A stretch of DNA of 64,000 bases from Acetobacter thailandicus (GCF_011516655.1 NZ_WOSV01000005.1:62001-126000), one strand, 5' to 3'. Shown: positions 1 to 9,269, numbered from the stretch's first letter. Numbers and translations: made by a program. Notes: a model not told the origin generated them from the sequence alone.

Positions 1-1
1 C

Positions 2-241
2 CGTAAAACCGATGAGGAGCGTATGAAAGACGTTCTTCGTGTGCTGCTTGATACGCTGCGCAGTATCGCAACAGTGCTTCAGCCCTTTATGCCTCAGAGC
101 ATGGAGAAAATGCTGGTGCAGCTGGGTGTTAATGAAAATGAGAGAAGCTTTGCTGCTCTTGAGGTTCTGCTGCCGGCTGGTCGTAGTCTGCCAGCGCCTC
201 AGGGTATTTTCCCCCGTTATGTCGAACAGGAAGCTGGCTGA
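2..241 (+). CDS. metG: Methionyl-tRNA synthetase, C-terminal end (partial)
   Basis: Only the last 79 or so residues are present, open at the left edge of the window. The reading frame continues upstream without a start. The visible part matches the helical anticodon-binding end of class I methionyl-tRNA synthetases: a leucine-rich helix, then LQPFMPQSMEKML, and a short tail ending near FPRY, as in the compact alphaproteobacterial enzymes that lack the tRNA-binding extension. The enzyme charges tRNA-Met in the cytoplasm. tatD begins 3 bases after the stop, so the two are surely co-transcribed, and metG-tatD-metallo-hydrolase is a familiar alphaproteobacterial order. Catalytic motifs lie outside the window, so the identification rests on the C-terminus and context. 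Confidence 0.85.
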   Translation, partial: RKTDEERMKDVLRVLLDTLRSIATVLQPFMPQSMEKMLVQLGVNENERSFAALEVLLPAGRSLPAPQGIFPRYVEQEAG

Positions 242-244
242 GTT

Positions 245-1033
245 ATGACCGGTCTGATTGATTCTCACTGTCATCTTGATCATTTTAAAGATGAAGAAAT
301 ACCGGGGCTGCTTGCCGCAGCTCAGGCCGCAGGTGTCAGCGGTATGGTCACGATAGGGACCTATCTGTCACGTGCGGCTCAGCAAAAATCTCTGACACGT
401 TTTTCAACGCCAGATGTGCGTATATGGTGCACAGTGGGTACACACCCTGATTCCGTCGGGGAAGAAACTCTGCCTGAGGTTGAAGATATCGTTCAGATCG
501 CCAGCGCATCGGAAGTTATCGGTATTGGCGAAAGCGGTCTCGATTATTTTCACGGTGAAGAAGCGGTCAGACCTTTGCAGCAGGAGAGTTTCAGGCGGCA
601 TATTGGCGCTGCCCGTGAACTTGGTCTTCCGCTCGTTATTCATGCCCGGCAGGCTGATGACGATATTGCGCATATTCTGCGCGAAGAGACGGAGCAGGGT
701 GCTTTCCCGATGTTGCTGCATTGTTTTGCATCAGGGGCAGATCTGGCCAGGTGTGTGGTTGATCTTGGTGGTTATGTCAGTTTTTCTGGTATTTCGACTT
801 TCCCGAAATGTGGTGAGTTTCGCGATGTAGCCCGCTCTTTACCAGGGGAGAGGGTGCTGGTTGAGACAGATTCACCCTATCTTGCGCCTGTTCCTAAACG
901 TGGCAAACGAAATGAGCCTGCTTTTGTTGCGCATACAGCGGCCTGCCTTGCCCGTGAGTTTGGGCAAAGCGAAGAGGATTTTGCCCGCATGACGACTGAG
1001 AATTTTTTCAGGCTGTTCCGAAAAGCAGCATAA
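245..1033 (+). CDS. tatD: TatD family metal-dependent hydrolase (YcfH type)
   Basis: A 262-residue TIM-barrel metallo-hydrolase of normal family length. Metal-ligand positions are all visible: H8 and H10 in SHCHLD, E96 in GESGLDY, H133 in VIHARQ, H159 in LHCF and D209 in ETDSPYLAP. Proteins of this family are Mg-dependent 3'-5' exonucleases or deoxyribonucleases in the cytoplasm; the YcfH branch has no firmly settled physiological substrate. The ATG lies 3 bases behind metG, and the next gene follows after 19 bases, so the three form one operon. The family call is secure; the exact substrate is not. Confidence 0.93.
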   Translation: MTGLIDSHCHLDHFKDEEIPGLLAAAQAAGVSGMVTIGTYLSRAAQQKSLTRFSTPDVRIWCTVGTHPDSVGEETLPEVEDIVQIASASEVIGIGESGLDYFHGEEAVRPLQQESFRRHIGAARELGLPLVIHARQADDDIAHILREETEQGAFPMLLHCFASGADLARCVVDLGGYVSFSGISTFPKCGEFRDVARSLPGERVLVETDSPYLAPVPKRGKRNEPAFVAHTAACLAREFGQSEEDFARMTTENFFRLFRKAA

Positions 1034-1052
1034 CAGGGCAGGTGGTTCAGAG

Positions 1053-1868
1053 ATGAAAGTCACCATTCTTGGGTGCGGCGGGTCAGCTGGTGTGCCAATG
1101 ATAGGCGGAGATGACGGTTCAGGCATATGGGGATGTTGCGATCCGTCTGAACCCCGCAACAGGCGTACGCGCGCTTCCATTTTCCTTGAGATGGATAATG
1201 GCGAAAATATTCTGATTGATACCGGGCCTGATCTTCGTCATCAGCTTCTGTCAAACGGTATCAGTGCCTTTCGCTGGTTATTTTTCACGCACGCCCATGC
1301 TGATCATGTGGCTGGTCTTGATGATGTGCGTGGGATAAACAGAGTTATAAAAGAGCCGATCAAAGCGTTTGCCCGCCGTGAAACACTCGATGATATCCGG
1401 AATAAGTTTGGCTATGTGTTTCAGCCCTGGACACCGCCCTCATTTTTTCGGGCTGTTGTTGAAGCAAATTGTTTGCCAGATTACGGTCATTTTAACATGG
1501 CAGGCTATCGTTTTACGATTTTCGGGCAAATACACGGCAAGGTAAGTTCCGCTGGCCTTCGCTGCGGCCGTTTTGCCTATAGTACCGATGTTGTTGAGTT
1601 AAGTGATCAGGCTCTGGAGGCTCTTGCCGGAGTGGAAACCTGGGTCGTTGGCTGTTTTCAGCGCGAGCCACATGTTGCTCATGCCTGGCTTGAGCGTATT
1701 GTCGAGTGGCAGGCAATTATAAAACCACAGCGTATTATTCTTACGCATATGGGGCCTGATATGGACTGGCAGTGGATGGAGAAAAATCTGCCATCTGGGA
1801 TTGAGGCGGCCTGGGATGGTATGAAACTCAGTCTTCCACAGGCAGAGCGTGACATGGAAGAGATCTGA
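1053..1868 (+). CDS. MBL-fold metallo-hydrolase (PhnP-like)
   Basis: A 271-residue metallo-beta-lactamase-fold protein. The dinuclear metal motif HAHADH lies at residues 80-85, following the family start ILGCGGSAGVP, and a later histidine sits in LTHMGPDMDW. The N-terminal C-rich stretch IWGCCDPSEP is typical of the PhnP/RNase Z-related subgroup found next to tatD in alphaproteobacteria. PhnP itself is a cyclic-ribose phosphodiesterase, but no phosphonate genes are nearby, so that substrate should not be assumed. It is the last gene of the metG-tatD operon and faces the stress-protein gene on the opposite strand. Confidence 0.85.
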   Translation: MKVTILGCGGSAGVPMIGGDDGSGIWGCCDPSEPRNRRTRASIFLEMDNGENILIDTGPDLRHQLLSNGISAFRWLFFTHAHADHVAGLDDVRGINRVIKEPIKAFARRETLDDIRNKFGYVFQPWTPPSFFRAVVEANCLPDYGHFNMAGYRFTIFGQIHGKVSSAGLRCGRFAYSTDVVELSDQALEALAGVETWVVGCFQREPHVAHAWLERIVEWQAIIKPQRIILTHMGPDMDWQWMEKNLPSGIEAAWDGMKLSLPQAERDMEEI

Positions 1869-1906
1869 TTTCTCCTCCACGCACGTTTTCTGAGTATTTA
1901 TAAAAG

Positions 1907-2785
1907 TCAGCGGCTCATAAGCACTGTGATGTCGGCATGCTCCAGGACATGGCGTGTTACACCGCCAAGGATAAGCTGCCTGAGCCTGGAGTGGGAGTAA
2001 GCACCCATGACCAGCATATCAGCATCAAAGTCTTTACAGGCCGCGAGCAGCCCTTTGCCAACATCTTTATTAACAGGCGCAAATGTTACAGTGTCAGCCC
2101 TGATATCGTGGAATGACAGATAGTCTATAACATCTGCAACGTCAGGCCCTTTGCGCTGATAGTCATCGCAGTAGAGAACACGCACGGCGTCAGCACCAAC
2201 AGCCCAGGCCAGAGCCGCGCGGAGTGCTGATGAGGCCTCTGCTGTGCCATTCCATGCGATACAGACACGTTTGATAAGGCCGGTCGTCGGCGTTTGTGGT
2301 GCGATAACAACCGGGCGACCACTGTCAAACAGCACTGAATGAAGGGTTTCTGAAGAAGACACTTCTTCGCCGGACTGAGGATGAGGCACCAGTGTGAAGT
2401 CAGAGAGGCGTGCGTGATAGGGTATAATTTCTGCCGGGTTGCCCGTTAGCGTACAAAAGCTGATGCTTGCTTTATCAGCCGGGAATGGCGAATGCGGGGG
2501 CACAACTTCGATATCTTTATGCTCGGCAACAAACCTGACAAACAGATGATGGACGTCGTGTGCGGTTCGCGCACTCTCATGTTCAGCTGAGCGCATCAGC
2601 TCCTCAACCATAGCACCAGACAGGCCTTCGCCGGCCAGGGGAGCTATGTCTCTTCCATCAGATCTGATGTGCAAAACAGCAAGATGAGCATGAAAGCGCC
2701 GCGCAAAATTATAGCCGCGTATCAGCGCGGCTTCTGCGTTGGAGGTACTGGGTAAAGGAAGTAAAATCTTTCTTACATCTTTCAT
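1907..2785 (-). CDS. Universal stress protein, tandem UspA domains
   Basis: A 292-residue protein with two Usp folds. The first begins KILLPLPSTSNAEAAL and looks degenerate at its nucleotide site. The second begins RVCIAWNGTAEAS (around residue 170) and ends with the G-x2-G-x9-G-like ATP motif region around MGAYSHSRLRQLILGG. The open frame continues 138 bases further upstream into pdxH, but the ATG at 2785 has a strong AAGGAG ribosome site 10 bases before it and gives the family N-terminus, so I chose it. Usp proteins bind ATP or AMP and help survival under stress; the client here is unknown. The start lies 43 bases beyond the pdxH stop, so the two may share a transcript. Confidence 0.87.
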   Translation of the reverse strand: MKDVRKILLPLPSTSNAEAALIRGYNFARRFHAHLAVLHIRSDGRDIAPLAGEGLSGAMVEELMRSAEHESARTAHDVHHLFVRFVAEHKDIEVVPPHSPFPADKASISFCTLTGNPAEIIPYHARLSDFTLVPHPQSGEEVSSSETLHSVLFDSGRPVVIAPQTPTTGLIKRVCIAWNGTAEASSALRAALAWAVGADAVRVLYCDDYQRKGPDVADVIDYLSFHDIRADTVTFAPVNKDVGKGLLAACKDFDADMLVMGAYSHSRLRQLILGGVTRHVLEHADITVLMSR

Positions 2786-2828
2786 TAGCGTAACACTCCT
2801 TAACTCTGTTTTGGCTGTTATATCACAA

Positions 2829-3455
2829 TCAGGGATAAAGTCTTGTCGCGCTCCAGGTGTTCGCTTCAGGTGTCCAGCGGGCTCTGTCATGTAATCTGTA
2901 GGGACGCTCCTGCCAGAACTCAAAGGCTGAAGGCTTCACTCTGTAACCTGACCAGTTGGCAGGACGAGGCACCTGCTGTCCTTCGTAGCGCTCTTCAGCT
3001 TCCTGAATGCGTTTTTTAAAGATTTCACGGTTTTCAAGCGGGCGTGACTGGTCTGAGGCAACGGCTCCCAGCCTTGACATTCTGCTGCGGCTGGCAAAAT
3101 AGAGATCTGCCTCCTGCTCCGAAACAGGGGAGACGGTGCCTTCAATTCTGATTTGCCGGCGAAGGCTTTTCCAGTGGAACAGCAGGGAAACAAAAGGGTT
3201 TTCTGCCAGTTCAAGGCCTTTGCGGCTTTCTTTGTTCGTGTAGAACACAAAACCGTTTCGGTCGACACCCTTGAGGAGAACAACCCGAAGGGAAGGGTGA
3301 CCATCGGGTGTACTGGTCGCCAGAGCCATAGCATTAGCATCTGATGGTTCACTGACCTCTGCTTCTTCCATCCAGTCAGTAAATAAATCGAAGGGGTCAG
3401 ACTTCAGGTCAAGAAGCGTCTGAGTGTTTTCTGTATTTTGAGAATAATCGCCCAT
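2829..3455 (-). CDS. pdxH: Pyridoxamine/pyridoxine 5'-phosphate oxidase
   Basis: A 208-residue FMN-dependent oxidase that makes pyridoxal 5'-phosphate from the amine or alcohol form in the salvage and last de novo step. Family landmarks run in order: AMALATSTPDGHPSLRVVLLK, then GFVFYTNKESRKG (FMN and phosphate contacts), HWKSLRRQIRIEG, SRLGAVASDQS, and the C-terminal PLP-binding block FEFWQERPYRLHDR ending in RLYP. Length matches the family. The gene diverges from fabI, with a 197-base shared upstream region. The product serves many PLP enzymes, including the cystathionine lyase encoded later in the window. Confidence 0.95.
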   Translation of the reverse strand: MGDYSQNTENTQTLLDLKSDPFDLFTDWMEEAEVSEPSDANAMALATSTPDGHPSLRVVLLKGVDRNGFVFYTNKESRKGLELAENPFVSLLFHWKSLRRQIRIEGTVSPVSEQEADLYFASRSRMSRLGAVASDQSRPLENREIFKKRIQEAEERYEGQQVPRPANWSGYRVKPSAFEFWQERPYRLHDRARWTPEANTWSATRLYP

Positions 3456-3599
3456 ATGTCGCTCTTTTATCTCTCAGGGTATCGCTCGTCAGACACAGTG
3501 CCTTAGTTTTCACTTTGTCAACCGGGAGAATACACTTGCTTTTAGTTTTCGGGAAAGGCAAATCAGTGGGTGTTGGGGTATGGCAGATGCCTCCGGCTT

Positions 3600-3635
3600 T
3601 AAATGACCCCGTATTTTTAAATAACCCAATATTTT
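3600..3635. repeat. Two tandem 18-bp direct repeats upstream of fabI
   Basis: TAAATGACCCCGTATTTT (3600-3617) is followed directly by TAAATAACCCAATATTTT (3618-3635). The copies match at 15 of 18 positions and abut without a spacer. They end just before the ribosome-binding site of fabI, in the divergent pdxH-fabI region. Position and spacing fit an operator or a transcript-level element, but no known binding site is recognised. Confidence 0.7.
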
Positions 3636-3652
3636 TAATTGAGGAATAGAGC

Positions 3653-4489
3653 ATGACAACAGAGCACGCGACAGCCTGTACAACACAGGGTACACTGATG
3701 CAGGGCAAAAAAGGTCTTATTATGGGCGTAGCTAACGACCATTCTATCGCCTGGGCTATTGCTCGTGCTGTAGCGGCTCAGGGTGGTGAGCTTGCTTTTA
3801 CATATCAGGGTGAGGCGTTAGGTAAGCGTCTGCGCCCTCTGGCTGAAAGTGTTGGCTCTCAGCTGGTTCTGCCCTGCGATGTATCAGATGAAGCGGCTAT
3901 TGATGCCGTGTTTGAACGTCTGGAAAAAGAATGGGGAGAGCTCGATTTCGTTGTGCATGCTATCGGCTGGGCTGATAAAAAATATTTGCGCGGCCGTTAT
4001 GTTGATACACCAAGAGAAGCTTTCCTTACGGCAATCGATATTTCATGCTTTTCTTTCACAGCTGTTGCGCAGCGTGCTTCAAGGCTGATGAAAAAAGGCG
4101 GCTCACTTTTAACGCTGAGTTATCTTGGCGCAGAACGGGTAATGCCACATTATAATGTGATGGGTGTTGCCAAAGCAGCTCTTGAGGCGTCAGTACGTTA
4201 TATGGCAGCCGATCTTGGGGCTGATGGCATTCGTGTTAATGCTGTTTCGGCAGGTCCGATCAAAACCCTTGCCGCGAGTGGTATTGGCGATTTCCGCTAC
4301 ATTCTTAAGTGGAACCAGCATAATTCACCGCTTGAGCGTAATGTTTCTCTTGACGATGTTGGTGGGGCAGGCCTTTACATGTTGTCTGATCTTTCCGCCG
4401 GTGTGACAGGGGAGGTTCATCATGTCGATTGTGGGTATCACATCGTTGGTATGAAAAACCCTTCAGCACCGGATATTTCCATCGAATAA
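3653..4489 (+). CDS. fabI: Enoyl-[acyl-carrier-protein] reductase (NADH), FabI type
   Basis: A 278-residue short-chain dehydrogenase that carries out the last reduction of each fatty-acid elongation cycle. The FabI-type glycine-rich start [13 protein letters not shown] replaces the classical GxxxGxG. Catalytic residues are Y157, Y167 and K174 in [19 protein letters not shown], the Y-x-x-x-x-x-x-K pattern that separates FabI from FabG. The C-terminus [15 protein letters not shown] is typical. The ATG at 3653 follows GAGGAA. There is a short N-terminal extension of about 14 residues before the usual start. aroC begins 10 bases downstream, so the two are one operon. Other fatty-acid genes lie at 26.7-30.3 kb. 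Confidence 0.95.
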   Translation: MTTEHATACTTQGTLMQGKKGLIMGVANDHSIAWAIARAVAAQGGELAFTYQGEALGKRLRPLAESVGSQLVLPCDVSDEAAIDAVFERLEKEWGELDFVVHAIGWADKKYLRGRYVDTPREAFLTAIDISCFSFTAVAQRASRLMKKGGSLLTLSYLGAERVMPHYNVMGVAKAALEASVRYMAADLGADGIRVNAVSAGPIKTLAASGIGDFRYILKWNQHNSPLERNVSLDDVGGAGLYMLSDLSAGVTGEVHHVDCGYHIVGMKNPSAPDISIE

Positions 4490-4499
4490 GAGGAACGTG

Positions 4500-5573
4500 G
4501 TGTCTCATAATACTTTTGGGCATTTATTTCGTGTAACGACCTGGGGGGAAAGTCACGGGCCGGCTATTGGCTGTGTTGTCGATGGGTGTCCGCCTGGTCT
4601 TGCTTTATCAGAGGCTGATATTCAGCCTTTTCTGGACCGCAGAAAACCAGGCACATCTTCTTTTACGACACAGCGTAAGGAGCCCGATGCTGTCAGGATT
4701 CTTTCGGGTGTTTTTGAGGGGAAGACAACAGGCACACCTGTTTCTCTTCTGATTGAAAACACAGATCAGCGTTCACGAGATTATGGTGACATCGCACAGA
4801 CATACAGGCCAGGTCATGCTGATCTGACCTATGACCTTAAATACGGCATTCGTGATTATCGGGGGGGTGGCCGCTCTTCTGCACGTGAGACGGCAATGCG
4901 CGTCGCTGCCGGCGCTGTTGCGAGACGCATTCTGGGTGAGCAGGTCAGAATACGTGCAGCCCTGATACAGCTTGGCCCGCACAAAATTGATCGCTCAGGG
5001 TGGGACTGGAGTGAGGTCAACAATAACCCCTTTTTCTCACCCGATGCCTCTGTCGTGCCTGCATGGGAAGAGTATCTGACCACCATCCGTAAAAATGGCC
5101 TGTCAGCCGGAGCCGTGATTGAGGTTGTGGCCGAGAACGTGCCGGCCGGGTTAGGCGCGCCCATTTATGGCAAGCTGGATTCAGATCTGGCAGCGGCTTT
5201 TATGAGCATTAATGCTGTCAAAGGTGTTGAAATCGGTGATGGCTTTGCTTCTGCTGCCTTAACCGGAGTTGAAAACGCAGACCCGCTGTTTATGCGAGAT
5301 GGTCAGATTGCGTTTGGTGCTAACCATGCAGGGGGTATTCTCGGTGGTATTTCTACCGGTCAGCCAGTGGTTGCACGTTTTGCAGTAAAACCAACCAGCT
5401 CGATGCTTACTCCTGTACCATCAGTCACAAGCGATGGTGTGGAGAAAGAAGTTATTACAAAAGGTCGTCATGACCCTTGCGTTGGCATTCGGGCGGTGCC
5501 TGTTGGTGAAGCTATGATGGCCTGTGTTCTCGCAGATCATCTTTTGCGTCACAGAGGCCAGACAGGCCGCTAA
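4500..5573 (+). CDS. aroC: Chorismate synthase
   Basis: A 357-residue FMN-dependent lyase that converts 5-enolpyruvylshikimate 3-phosphate to chorismate. Hallmarks are the N-terminus [19 protein letters not shown], the block [20 protein letters not shown], the [15 protein letters not shown] signature and the late motif [14 protein letters not shown]. Two GTG codons stand in a row at 4497 and 4500. I prefer 4500 because it gives the exact family N-terminus MSHNTF and a better distance from the AGAGGAA ribosome site. It is co-transcribed with fabI and closed by a hairpin after the stop. The chorismate produced would feed the prephenate dehydratase near 37 kb, among others. Confidence 0.95.
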   Translation: MSHNTFGHLFRVTTWGESHGPAIGCVVDGCPPGLALSEADIQPFLDRRKPGTSSFTTQRKEPDAVRILSGVFEGKTTGTPVSLLIENTDQRSRDYGDIAQTYRPGHADLTYDLKYGIRDYRGGGRSSARETAMRVAAGAVARRILGEQVRIRAALIQLGPHKIDRSGWDWSEVNNNPFFSPDASVVPAWEEYLTTIRKNGLSAGAVIEVVAENVPAGLGAPIYGKLDSDLAAAFMSINAVKGVEIGDGFASAALTGVENADPLFMRDGQIAFGANHAGGILGGISTGQPVVARFAVKPTSSMLTPVPSVTSDGVEKEVITKGRHDPCVGIRAVPVGEAMMACVLADHLLRHRGQTGR

Positions 5574-5581
5574 GCGCCCGT

Positions 5582-5627
5582 GCCAGGCCGGAGTATCATT
5601 GTGATACCCTGCCTGGCGCTATTTTCT
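5582..5627 (+). terminator. Hairpin terminator after aroC
   Basis: GCCAGGC at 5582-5588 pairs with GCCTGGC at 5611-5617, and inside it GTATCA pairs with TGATAC around a TTG loop. A T-rich run follows (TATTTTCT). It begins 8 bases after the aroC stop, as expected for the end of the fabI-aroC transcript. Confidence 0.75.
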
Positions 5628-5823
5628 AAATAAATTTTATAATTCATGCCACCTCTCGCAGAGATGAGAAGGCAGATGGTGTAAGCTGTGCCATATATTC
5701 ACCATCTTAACGGTGCTTTTAGTATGAGCCTGATGTTTTTGCTTGTCAGATGATATTTTTTTTTGAGGTCTTTTCGTATCGTTTGCGGGTTAAAAGCAAA
5801 GTTTGTTATTTGCGGAGATCATC

Positions 5824-7338
5824 ATGAGTTCCACCCCAACCAGTAATGTATCCTCGGTTGATGTCGCTTTAATCGGCGGAGGCGTGATGAGCGCCACCCT
5901 GGGAACCCTGCTCACACAGTTGCAGCCAGACTGGAAGATCAGCATTTTTGAACGTCTTGAGGATGTTGCTCAGGAGAGTTCAGATGCATGGAATAATGCA
6001 GGCACAGGGCATTCAGCTCTCTGTGAGCTGAATTATACGCCACAAAAACCAGATGGCAGCGTTGATATCAGCAAAGCTGTCGGTGTGAATGAGGCCTTTC
6101 AGGTTTCCAGGCAGTTCTGGAGCTTTCTGGTTGAAAACGGGTTCATTAAAAATCCAGAGGATTTTATTACGCCTATCCCGCATATGAGCTTTGTATGGGG
6201 TGAAAAAAATACTGAATTTTTGCGTAAACGCTACGAGGCGCTGAGTCAGCACCCGCTGTTTGAAGGGATGGAGTATTCGGAAGATCCTGCACAGATGGCA
6301 GAGTGGATGCCTCTCGTGATGCAGAATCGTAAACCTGGTGAAAAACTCGCCGTTACACGCAGCCTTAATGGTACAGATGTTAACTTTGGCGCCTTAACAC
6401 ATCTGCTGACAAAATATCTTAAAGAGAGTGGTCACTGCACCATTAACACCGGTCATGATGTTCTGGATATTACACGTGACCCGGCGGGTGGCTGGCAGCT
6501 CAGAGTGCATAATCTGACAGTCAACACACAGTTTACTGTTAAGGCGAAGTTTGTATTTATCGGGTGCGGTGGTGGTGCTCTGCCATTACTCCAGAAAACC
6601 GGTATTCCTGAATCACGCGGTGTAGGTGGTTTCCCGGTGAGCGGGCAATTCCTGCGGTGTAAAAACCCTGACATCATCGCGCGTCACGGTGCCAAAGTGT
6701 ATGGCAAGGCATCAGTTGGTGCACCACCAATGTCTGTACCTCATCTTGATACAAGAATGATCGATGGCAAGCGTGCTCTGCTGTTCGGACCATATGCCGG
6801 GTTCTCAACACGCTTCCTTAAAAAAGGTTCGCTCCTCGACCTGCCTAAATCTGTTAAAACAGGCAATATTCTGCCAATGCTGGCGGTTGCCCGTGATAAC
6901 TGGGACCTGACACGGTATCTGATTCAGCAGGTAATGGAATCAAATAAAGAGCGTATTAACGCGCTGCGTGATTTTATTCCTGATGCACAAGCTGAAGACT
7001 GGGAGTTGGTTACAGCAGGCCAGCGTGTGCAGATTATTAAAAAAGATGCAGCAAAAGGTGGCGTGCTTCAGTTCGGTACTGAGGTTATTTCGAGCCAGGA
7101 TGGTTCGGTTGCTGCACTGCTTGGTGCTTCTCCCGGTGCATCAACTGCAGCCCCGATTATGCTGTCAGTGCTAAAGAAATGCTTTGCAGATAAATTGCCT
7201 GAATGGGACGCTAAGCTTAAGGAAATTGTGCCTTCTTACGGTCAGAAACTGGCTGATAATCCTGAACTGTGTCGCAAGCTGCGTGAGAAGACATCTGAAA
7301 TACTGAAACTTAACAACCCAGGGCGGGCAGAGGTCTGA
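5824..7338 (+). CDS. mqo: Malate:quinone oxidoreductase
   Basis: A 504-residue FAD-dependent membrane-associated enzyme that oxidises L-malate to oxaloacetate and passes electrons to ubiquinone, bypassing or replacing NAD-linked malate dehydrogenase. The FAD dinucleotide fold is at residues 13-30 (GGGVMSATLG), followed by the family blocks SSDAWNNAGTGHSALCELNY and GVGGFPVSGQFLRC and the C-terminal GASPGASTAAPIML. A TTG codon at 5803 is in frame, but the ATG at 5824 has GGAG 6 bases before it and is preferred. The gene stands alone, with about 200 bases of upstream sequence after the aroC hairpin, and is followed by a converging gene. This enzyme is common in acetic acid bacteria. Confidence 0.95.
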   Translation: MSSTPTSNVSSVDVALIGGGVMSATLGTLLTQLQPDWKISIFERLEDVAQESSDAWNNAGTGHSALCELNYTPQKPDGSVDISKAVGVNEAFQVSRQFWSFLVENGFIKNPEDFITPIPHMSFVWGEKNTEFLRKRYEALSQHPLFEGMEYSEDPAQMAEWMPLVMQNRKPGEKLAVTRSLNGTDVNFGALTHLLTKYLKESGHCTINTGHDVLDITRDPAGGWQLRVHNLTVNTQFTVKAKFVFIGCGGGALPLLQKTGIPESRGVGGFPVSGQFLRCKNPDIIARHGAKVYGKASVGAPPMSVPHLDTRMIDGKRALLFGPYAGFSTRFLKKGSLLDLPKSVKTGNILPMLAVARDNWDLTRYLIQQVMESNKERINALRDFIPDAQAEDWELVTAGQRVQIIKKDAAKGGVLQFGTEVISSQDGSVAALLGASPGASTAAPIMLSVLKKCFADKLPEWDAKLKEIVPSYGQKLADNPELCRKLREKTSEILKLNNPGRAEV

Positions 7339-7348
7339 AAAGACCTCT
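7329..7348. terminator. Short hairpin between converging mqo and queD
   Basis: AGAGGTC (7329-7335) pairs with GACCTCT (7342-7348) around TGAAAA. It contains the mqo stop codon and touches the end of queD on the other strand. There is no clear T-tract on either side, so it may be a weak bidirectional terminator or a 3'-end stabiliser. Confidence 0.45.
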
Positions 7349-7878
7349 TATAACGGGTCAGATATCGACATATCCGGCCTGTACCACCAGCATTGTTCAG
7401 GTGCCCGGGGGCGAGGTAAAAAATCCTCCGGGTTACCATCAAAAGTGACAGTGTTGGTGGGGGTCTCCTGTAATGAGACCTCAGTGCATACTAACAGTCC
7501 GCCCTCTGCCTTTAAAAAGGCATTGAGCTTTGCCATCATCAGGCAGACCATGAGTTCCGTTGTGGGATCTCCCGGGGTGACGACGATGCGCTGAGCACGT
7601 TCGGGTTCGTTTGCTTTAAACCATAATAGTAGCGGGTCATCCTCTGCCAGTTGCAGGGCATGGTCGAGTTTTTCATCAATGAAATGATGCCAGGTACTTT
7701 TTGCCTGCTGAAAAGAGACCGGCATATTGCCAGAACCATCAAGCGGAGCAGGGCTTGTGCTGGCGAGGCGCACAGTTACAAATTCATTGTGACCATGGGG
7801 AAGGGCGCAGCGCTCGCTTGCTCCGTGTATCAGTCTGTGCCCCATGGAAAAACGACGGGTAAAAACAAGATCAGGCAT
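7348..7878 (-). CDS. queD: 6-carboxytetrahydropterin synthase (QueD family)
   Basis: A 176-residue member of the 6-pyruvoyl-tetrahydropterin synthase fold that makes 6-carboxy-tetrahydropterin, the first committed step to queuosine. Zinc-type histidines appear in FSMGHRL and HGHNE, with the reactive cysteine in [10 protein letters not shown]; later family positions LDHALQL, DPTTEL and LQET are present. At 176 residues it is longer than the usual 120 or so; the extra length is an insert after the first third and a tail of about 25 residues rich in Pro and Trp. The ATG at 7878 overlaps the queC stop by 8 bases. The open frame extends upstream inside queC, but the family N-terminus begins at this ATG. 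Confidence 0.85.
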   Translation of the reverse strand: MPDLVFTRRFSMGHRLIHGASERCALPHGHNEFVTVRLASTSPAPLDGSGNMPVSFQQAKSTWHHFIDEKLDHALQLAEDDPLLLWFKANEPERAQRIVVTPGDPTTELMVCLMMAKLNAFLKAEGGLLVCTEVSLQETPTNTVTFDGNPEDFLPRPRAPEQCWWYRPDMSISDPL

Positions 7879-8599
7879 GTGGCGCAGGCCCGTTATAATT
7901 TTCCCATCCAGCTTTGCGCAGGTCGCAGGCAGGGCAGTGACCGCACCCATGCCCCCATGCATGAGCCGGGCCACGTTCACCCATGTAGCAGGTATGACTT
8001 TCCTGATTGATGAGTGTGACGAGGGATTGCCCGCCAATATTTTCTGCCAGGCGCCATGTTTCGGCTTTATCGATCCACATCAGAGGAGTGTGCAGCACGT
8101 AGCGACTTTCCATGCCCAGATTTAACGCGACCTGCACGGCTTTAATCGTATCGTCACGGCAATCCGGATAGCCGGAATAGTCTGTTTCGCACACGCCGGT
8201 AATAATATGACGAATACCACGACGGGCAGCCAGAGCTGCGGCAAAAGTCAGAAAAATAATGTTGCGGCCGGGTACAAAGGTATTGGGCAATCCGTTTTCG
8301 GCCATCGCAATTTCTGCATTGCGTGTCAGTGCCGTTTCAGAAATATCGCCCAGAGCCCCCAGAGCAAGGGTGTGATCCTCACCAAGGCGTTCAGACCATA
8401 ATGGATTAAGCACCGTCATACCCTCTCTGAGGGTTTTGCGACACTCAAGTTCAATAGCATGGCGCTGACCGTAATCGAAACCAAGCGTTTCGACACGGCC
8501 GAACTGAGCCAGCGCCCAGGCGAGACACGTTGCAGAATCCTGACCACCTGAAAATAGTACGAGAGCAGATTCATTCAGATAATGCGACGGAAAGGTCAT
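7871..8599 (-). CDS. queC: 7-cyano-7-deazaguanine (preQ0) synthase
   Basis: A 242-residue ATP-dependent enzyme that turns 7-carboxy-7-deazaguanine and ammonia into preQ0, a precursor of queuosine in tRNA. The PP-loop is [10 protein letters not shown] near residue 16, followed by [12 protein letters not shown]. Zinc ligands sit in the C-terminal [13 protein letters not shown] block with an earlier cysteine in SHTCYMG. It lies 3 bases behind queE and overlaps queD by 8, so the three queuosine enzymes are translationally coupled. Confidence 0.95.
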   Translation of the reverse strand: MTFPSHYLNESALVLFSGGQDSATCLAWALAQFGRVETLGFDYGQRHAIELECRKTLREGMTVLNPLWSERLGEDHTLALGALGDISETALTRNAEIAMAENGLPNTFVPGRNIIFLTFAAALAARRGIRHIITGVCETDYSGYPDCRDDTIKAVQVALNLGMESRYVLHTPLMWIDKAETWRLAENIGGQSLVTLINQESHTCYMGERGPAHAWGHGCGHCPACDLRKAGWENYNGPAPHA

Positions 8600-8602
8600 A
8601 AC

Positions 8603-9244
8603 TTAGGGGATACCTGTCAGTTTATGCGTTTGCAGAGACAGACCCCATTGAGGGTGCTGCAGACAGTAGCGGATAGCGGCCTGTATGTTGTCCTGCTGAT
8701 TGGCGCCATCCATTGGCTGGAGCCAGAAATGTTTAAAATCAAGAGCGGTAAGTGACGCGGGATCAAGCCCAGGCTGAGGATAAACCAGCTTCAGCTCAGT
8801 GCCACTCGTCTGGACAAGGTCAGTGCCTGCTTTGGGGCTGATACATACCCAGTCTATCGTTTCGGGTGCGGCAATAGTGCCATTGCTTTCGACAGCTACT
8901 GAAAAGCCCTGTTTGTGCATAGCACTGATCAGAGCGTCATCAAGCTGAAGGAGTGGCTCGCCCCCGGTAAAAACAACGAGCCGATGGCTGTAAGAATCGC
9001 TATCAGCAGGCCACTGCAAAGCAATGGCAGAGGCAAGATTTTCAGCTGTTTCAAACTTACCGCCGCCAGGGCCATCGGTGCCGATAAAATCAGTATCGCA
9101 GAACTGGCACTGTGCTTTTTCACGGTCTTCAGAGCGACCGCTCCACAGGTTGCATCCTGTGAAACGGCAAAACACGGCGGCTCGTCCGGCCTGACCACCT
9201 TCACCCTGAAGTGTCAGAAAGATTTCCTTTACTGAATACGTCAT
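8603..9244 (-). CDS. queE: 7-carboxy-7-deazaguanine synthase
   Basis: A 213-residue radical-SAM enzyme that contracts the pterin ring to 7-carboxy-7-deazaguanine. The cluster cysteines follow the spacing C-x14-C-x2-C (GCNLW ... QCQFCDTDF) instead of the standard C-x3-C-x2-C; this spacing is known in a proteobacterial QueE subgroup, so it is a lineage trait and not damage. The SAM-binding FTGGEPLLQ and the start EIFLTLQGEGGQAGR are clear. The ATG at 9244 gives a start one residue after an in-frame TTG. bioB ends 25 bases upstream and queC starts 3 bases downstream. Confidence 0.93.
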   Translation of the reverse strand: MTYSVKEIFLTLQGEGGQAGRAAVFCRFTGCNLWSGRSEDREKAQCQFCDTDFIGTDGPGGGKFETAENLASAIALQWPADSDSYSHRLVVFTGGEPLLQLDDALISAMHKQGFSVAVESNGTIAAPETIDWVCISPKAGTDLVQTSGTELKLVYPQPGLDPASLTALDFKHFWLQPMDGANQQDNIQAAIRYCLQHPQWGLSLQTHKLTGIP

Positions 9245-9269
9245 CAAATAAAAGCCGGTTTATGGTTGC

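Noticed and set aside
9060-9130. Unusual cysteine spacing in QueE as a damaged radical-SAM site
   Set aside because: C-x14-C-x2-C is a known spacing in a QueE subgroup, and the rest of the protein is intact.
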